A stretch of DNA of 8,130 nucleotides from MGNI01 sp964353875 (GTDB lineage: Bacteria; Chloroflexota; Anaerolineae; Anaerolineales; E44-bin32), in contig CAYGXU010000130.1 of assembly GCA_964353875.1 (NCBI GenBank), forward strand, positions 1-8,130, given 5' to 3'. The notes beneath the pieces are model-generated. The model saw nothing but the letters and a program-made list of their open reading frames with translations, was not told the DNA's origin and did no database searches. Within the stretch, counting starts at the first letter, position 1; every line of letters begins with the position of its first letter. Shown here piece by piece: positions 5,920 through 8,130 of the stretch. The position numbers were made by a program, and so were the translations under genes.

Positions 5920-6270
5920 GCGATCCGTGGTTTGAATTACGTCAATGCAGCAAGGGCGATCGGAACTGGCACACCGTTTATCCTCATCCGGCACTTACTG
6001 CCGAATGTCATGCCAGCGATCTTGATCTTGATCAGCATCGACATTGGCTGGCTCATCACGGGCACCGCCGCGCTGAGCTTTGTCGGGCTTGGTACACAGC
6101 CCCCAACGCCGGATTGGGGAGTGATGGCAGCCGAGGGGCGACAATTTTTGATCGTGGCGCCTCATGCCGCAGTGGTTCCCGGTGTGGCCATCACGCTTCT
6201 GGTTCTAGGCTTGAATGTCAGTGGTGATGCACTGCGAGACGCGCTCGATCCGAGATTAATGTTACGATGA
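5920..6270 (+). pseudogene. C-terminal remnant of a DppC-type ABC transporter permease
   Basis: The translation from 5920 gives about 116 residues that match only the end of an oligopeptide/dipeptide permease: the EAA loop (YVNAARAIG, then RHLLPNV), a membrane segment ending SFVGLG, PTPDWG, a last membrane segment, and the usual C-terminus DALRDALDPRL. Intact relatives are near 280-300 residues, so the N-terminal two thirds are missing. There is no ribosome binding site and no good start codon. The fragment begins in the same reading frame immediately after the TGA of the DUF1028 gene, which suggests a deletion joined the two. A read-through fusion or an assembly error are other explanations. 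Confidence 0.8.
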
Positions 6271-6379
6271 GAAAAAAATAACTGTGCATGATCAATCAAA
6301 CCGCCCTCTTCCTCGCCGGTATAGGTGGAATTCCATCCCAGATTGGAACATCCTGATGTCCATAATGATCGCTGATTAT

Positions 6380-6400
6380 CTGGTGAATAGTCCTCACCAG
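6380..6400. terminator. Perfect 7-bp hairpin at the 3' end of the SIS gene
   Basis: CTGGTGA (6380-6386) and TCACCAG (6394-6400) form a perfect 7-bp stem with a 7-nt loop, extendable by a wobble and an A-T pair. It overlaps the stop codon of the minus-strand SIS gene and lies between two convergent genes. No clear U-run follows in either direction, so terminator activity is only suggested. Confidence 0.3.
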
Positions 6401-7431
6401 GTTTCGGTGACCTTGGATAATCCCTGCGGGTGGTCGGGATCCATCCCACGCTCGCAGGCCAATGTGAAGGCGATTAGTTGTCCAGGGATCACCGCCAATA
6501 AGGGTGAGAGCCATTCTGCACAATACTCCGGCAGGGGGAAAGGCAGACGGGCGCGCTCCAGGAGAGATCCCTCGTTACTGATGCAGATCAGTTCGGCTCG
6601 GAGTTCGTGCAAGGCATCCGCCATACGATGCATATCCTCCATCACGCAACCTTTTGAGGCGACCAGAATCACAGGGAATCCCTCCCGCACCATGGCAATC
6701 GGGCCGTGTAGAAAGTCTGCCGAGGAATAGGGTTCAGCCAGGATGCGAGAGAGCTCGGTGATTTTAAGAGAGATCTCGAAGGCGGTGCAGTAATTTAAAC
6801 CCCGTCCGATCACCGCGCAGTGCTCAATATAGCGGTAGCGTTCGATGCGAGGAAGGACATCGAGGGAATTGTCCAGGCTCCGCTCGACGAGATGGGGTAC
6901 TTCCTGTAATTGGTTCAGATGCTCAGGATTTTCTCCCAAGTGAGAGGACAATAGGGCTATCGCAGCCAAGGAGGCGGTGTAGGTTTTGGTGGCAGCAACT
7001 GCCTTCTCAGGACCGGCGTGTAAATCGATGACGAATTCGGCTGCCTCGGCGAGGGGTGAGAGAGGATCATTGGTGATCGCCAGGGTGGGCTGTCCACATC
7101 GACGACCATGCTCCAGGACAGCAACGATGTCTGGGGATTGTCCGGATTGGGAGATCCCAATGACCAACGCGCCCGATAGGTCGGGAGGACTATTATATAG
7201 GGTGAAGATCGAAGGGGTTGCCAGGGCCACCGGCAAACGATTGTGAATCCCAAATAAGTATTGAGCATAGCGAGCAGCGTTATCCGAGGTGCCTCGGGCG
7301 GCGATCATTACGTAAGTAAATCGCTCACGAATTTTCCCGGCGATCTTTTTGACTTTGCTGGTTTCTCGTTGTATTAATCTACGCAGGACATCGGGTTGTT
7401 CATGAATTTCTGTTTCGAGAATACTGGCCAT
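6394..7431 (-). CDS. Two-domain SIS sugar-phosphate isomerase/deaminase-like protein (GlmS C-terminal / NagB-II type)
   Basis: This 345-residue protein has tandem SIS domains and lacks the glutaminase domain of GlmS, so it cannot take ammonia from glutamine. It fits the group containing NagB-II glucosamine-6-phosphate deaminases and AgaS-like proteins. First domain: AARGTSDNAARYA (44-56), ISQSGQSPD (93-101) and AATKTYTAS (146-154). Second domain: IGRGLNYCTAFEISLK (208-223), then SSADFLHGP (236-244) with H242 at the position of the GlmS active-site histidine. The C-terminus DPDHPQGLSKVTE (331-343) is typical. AAGGA lies 9 nt before the ATG. It is convergent to the BMC locus and probably not part of it. 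The exact amino-sugar substrate cannot be told. Confidence 0.88.
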   Translation of the reverse strand: MASILETEIHEQPDVLRRLIQRETSKVKKIAGKIRERFTYVMIAARGTSDNAARYAQYLFGIHNRLPVALATPSIFTLYNSPPDLSGALVIGISQSGQSPDIVAVLEHGRRCGQPTLAITNDPLSPLAEAAEFVIDLHAGPEKAVAATKTYTASLAAIALLSSHLGENPEHLNQLQEVPHLVERSLDNSLDVLPRIERYRYIEHCAVIGRGLNYCTAFEISLKITELSRILAEPYSSADFLHGPIAMVREGFPVILVASKGCVMEDMHRMADALHELRAELICISNEGSLLERARLPFPLPEYCAEWLSPLLAVIPGQLIAFTLACERGMDPDHPQGLSKVTETW

Positions 7432-8063
7432 GGGACAGAGTCCTTATCGTAAGATCAGGTATTCAATCATTCTTCTGATTTTAACCTAATCGGGCTGAGA
7501 ACACCTTGATTTCTTACAAAAGCAATCTTCTCAAATGGCATTAAGGGTCGGTACCCGTTGGTTTATCTTTGCTCATATGGCAGAATCGATGGAAGGACGA
7601 GCAAGATATTCATGGGATGCCTTCCTCTTTGTCTTTATGCAGGCGGTATTTGATCGCTGCCGATGCTCGGTTATACTCTTAGGGAAAGTGAGCGGTTACT
7701 TTGAGCGTGTAAGATAACCGGAGAAGGCACGATCTGAGATAGGTATCTGTGGCGGAAAGTTATCTGAGAGCACCGTCTATATTATGGTAAAACTCAGGAA
7801 GTTATTTTTCTTTTAAATATATTCAACATGCACTACCCCGATGATCACATCACGCATGATTTCATCTTGGGATTACCCCTATTTTTATTATTTGAGGACA
7901 TCATCTATCCTTTTTACATGTGCTGATGCATCAATCTACTGGCAGATTCAAGACTTTAACAAGGAGCAGGATAACGGAAAAAAGTCACTGGAGCTGATCC
8001 ATCATTACAGATCAATTGGCACATTCAATCCGGCAATAACTTTGGCGTCAATGGAGGTTCAAC
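7432..8063. other. Intergenic region between divergent genes
   Basis: No gene in this stretch has a good start and ribosome binding site. It contains a hairpin at 7693-7720 (CGGTTACTT pairing with the far arm across one bulged A), an 8-bp direct repeat ATCTGAGA at 7732-7739 and 7762-7769 (30 bp apart, with a half copy ATCTG at 7745-7749), an AT-rich tract near 7800-7830 and the palindrome TGATGCATCA at 7924-7933. It should carry the promoters of the SIS gene and of the gene at 8064, but I cannot place either with confidence. Confidence 0.5.
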
Positions 8064-8130
8064 ATGGAAGTTCTTATGGAAGGCGAAGGCGAACTTGTCG
8101 GATGGCATGATCCCGATGAAAATCGAAAGT
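8064..8130 (+). CDS. Start of an unidentified protein, cut by the window end
   Basis: An ATG at 8064 is preceded 6 nt upstream by GGAGG (8053-8057), a spacing as good as for the shell genes, and the frame stays open to the window end (22 codons). The N-terminus is strongly acidic (MEVLMEGEGELVGWHDPDEN, then RK). I do not recognise the family. It is divergent from the SIS gene. Confidence 0.55.
   Translation, partial: MEVLMEGEGELVGWHDPDENRK

Noticed and set aside
6284..6730. Plus-strand open frames across the SIS gene
   Set aside because: They lie opposite a well-supported minus-strand gene with full-length family similarity and show no protein motif.
7441..7470. ACCTGATC-like segment on the minus strand, reminiscent of a TPP riboswitch
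   Set aside because: Only one short block matches; the CUGAGA partner and the GGAUAAUGCCAGCG-type block are missing in the right order.
7535..7717. 60-codon plus-strand frame in the intergenic region
   Set aside because: No ribosome binding site and no recognisable sequence; its end forms part of a hairpin.
8016..8034. Possible sigma54 promoter (TTGGCAC followed by GGCA)
   Set aside because: The -12 GC element is about 3 nt too far from the -24 element, and it lies too close to the start codon.
7841..8110. 89-codon plus-strand frame overlapping the last gene
   Set aside because: It overlaps the ATG at 8064, which has a clear ribosome binding site in another frame; the start of this one has none.

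Overview
The window looks like a bacterial chromosome fragment of moderate GC content and reads mainly as one bacterial microcompartment (BMC) locus. The host lineage cannot be fixed from the sequence. The BMC-T protein resembles double-stacked trimers I recall from Haliangium and from environmental groups such as Chloroflexota, so such a bacterium is possible, at low confidence. I see no tRNA, rRNA, transposase or CRISPR array.

Positions 1-543 hold no convincing gene. They contain a long imperfect hairpin (34-119), a perfect 10-bp dyad (193-222), a good sigma70-type promoter (309-337) and a leader of about 200 nt. From 544 onward the genes all run on the plus strand: BMC-H shell hexamer (544-861), tandem BMC-T trimer (888-1502), a small protein with a helix resembling an encapsulation peptide (1543-1923), BMC-P vertex pentamer (1951-2241), a second BMC-H (2292-2624), a divergent PanB-family enzyme (2707-3579) and a class V aminotransferase (3612-4850). 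All three shell classes needed for a closed shell are therefore present. After a 343-bp intergenic region rich in inverted repeats come a DUF1028 Ntn-hydrolase-family protein (5194-5919) and, in the same frame right after its stop codon, the C-terminal third of a DppC-type ABC permease (5920-6270), which looks like a deletion remnant.

On the minus strand (6394-7431), convergent with the locus, is a two-domain SIS protein of the GlmS C-terminal / NagB-II type. Positions 7432-8063 hold no convincing gene. A new plus-strand gene starts at 8064 and runs out of the window.

The most interesting point is the enzyme set. The operon seems to begin at 544 and its end is visible, yet it holds none of the usual metabolosome core enzymes (aldehyde dehydrogenase, phosphotransacylase, alcohol dehydrogenase). 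The candidate cargo is a PanB homologue that has lost several canonical active-site residues, an aminotransferase with atypical cofactor and substrate motifs, and perhaps the DUF1028 protein. One inferred scheme is hydrolysis of an amide-type substrate, transamination to a 2-oxo acid, and aldol or retro-aldol chemistry inside the shell, with a small aldehyde as the confined intermediate. This is a hypothesis; the sequence does not reveal the substrate.
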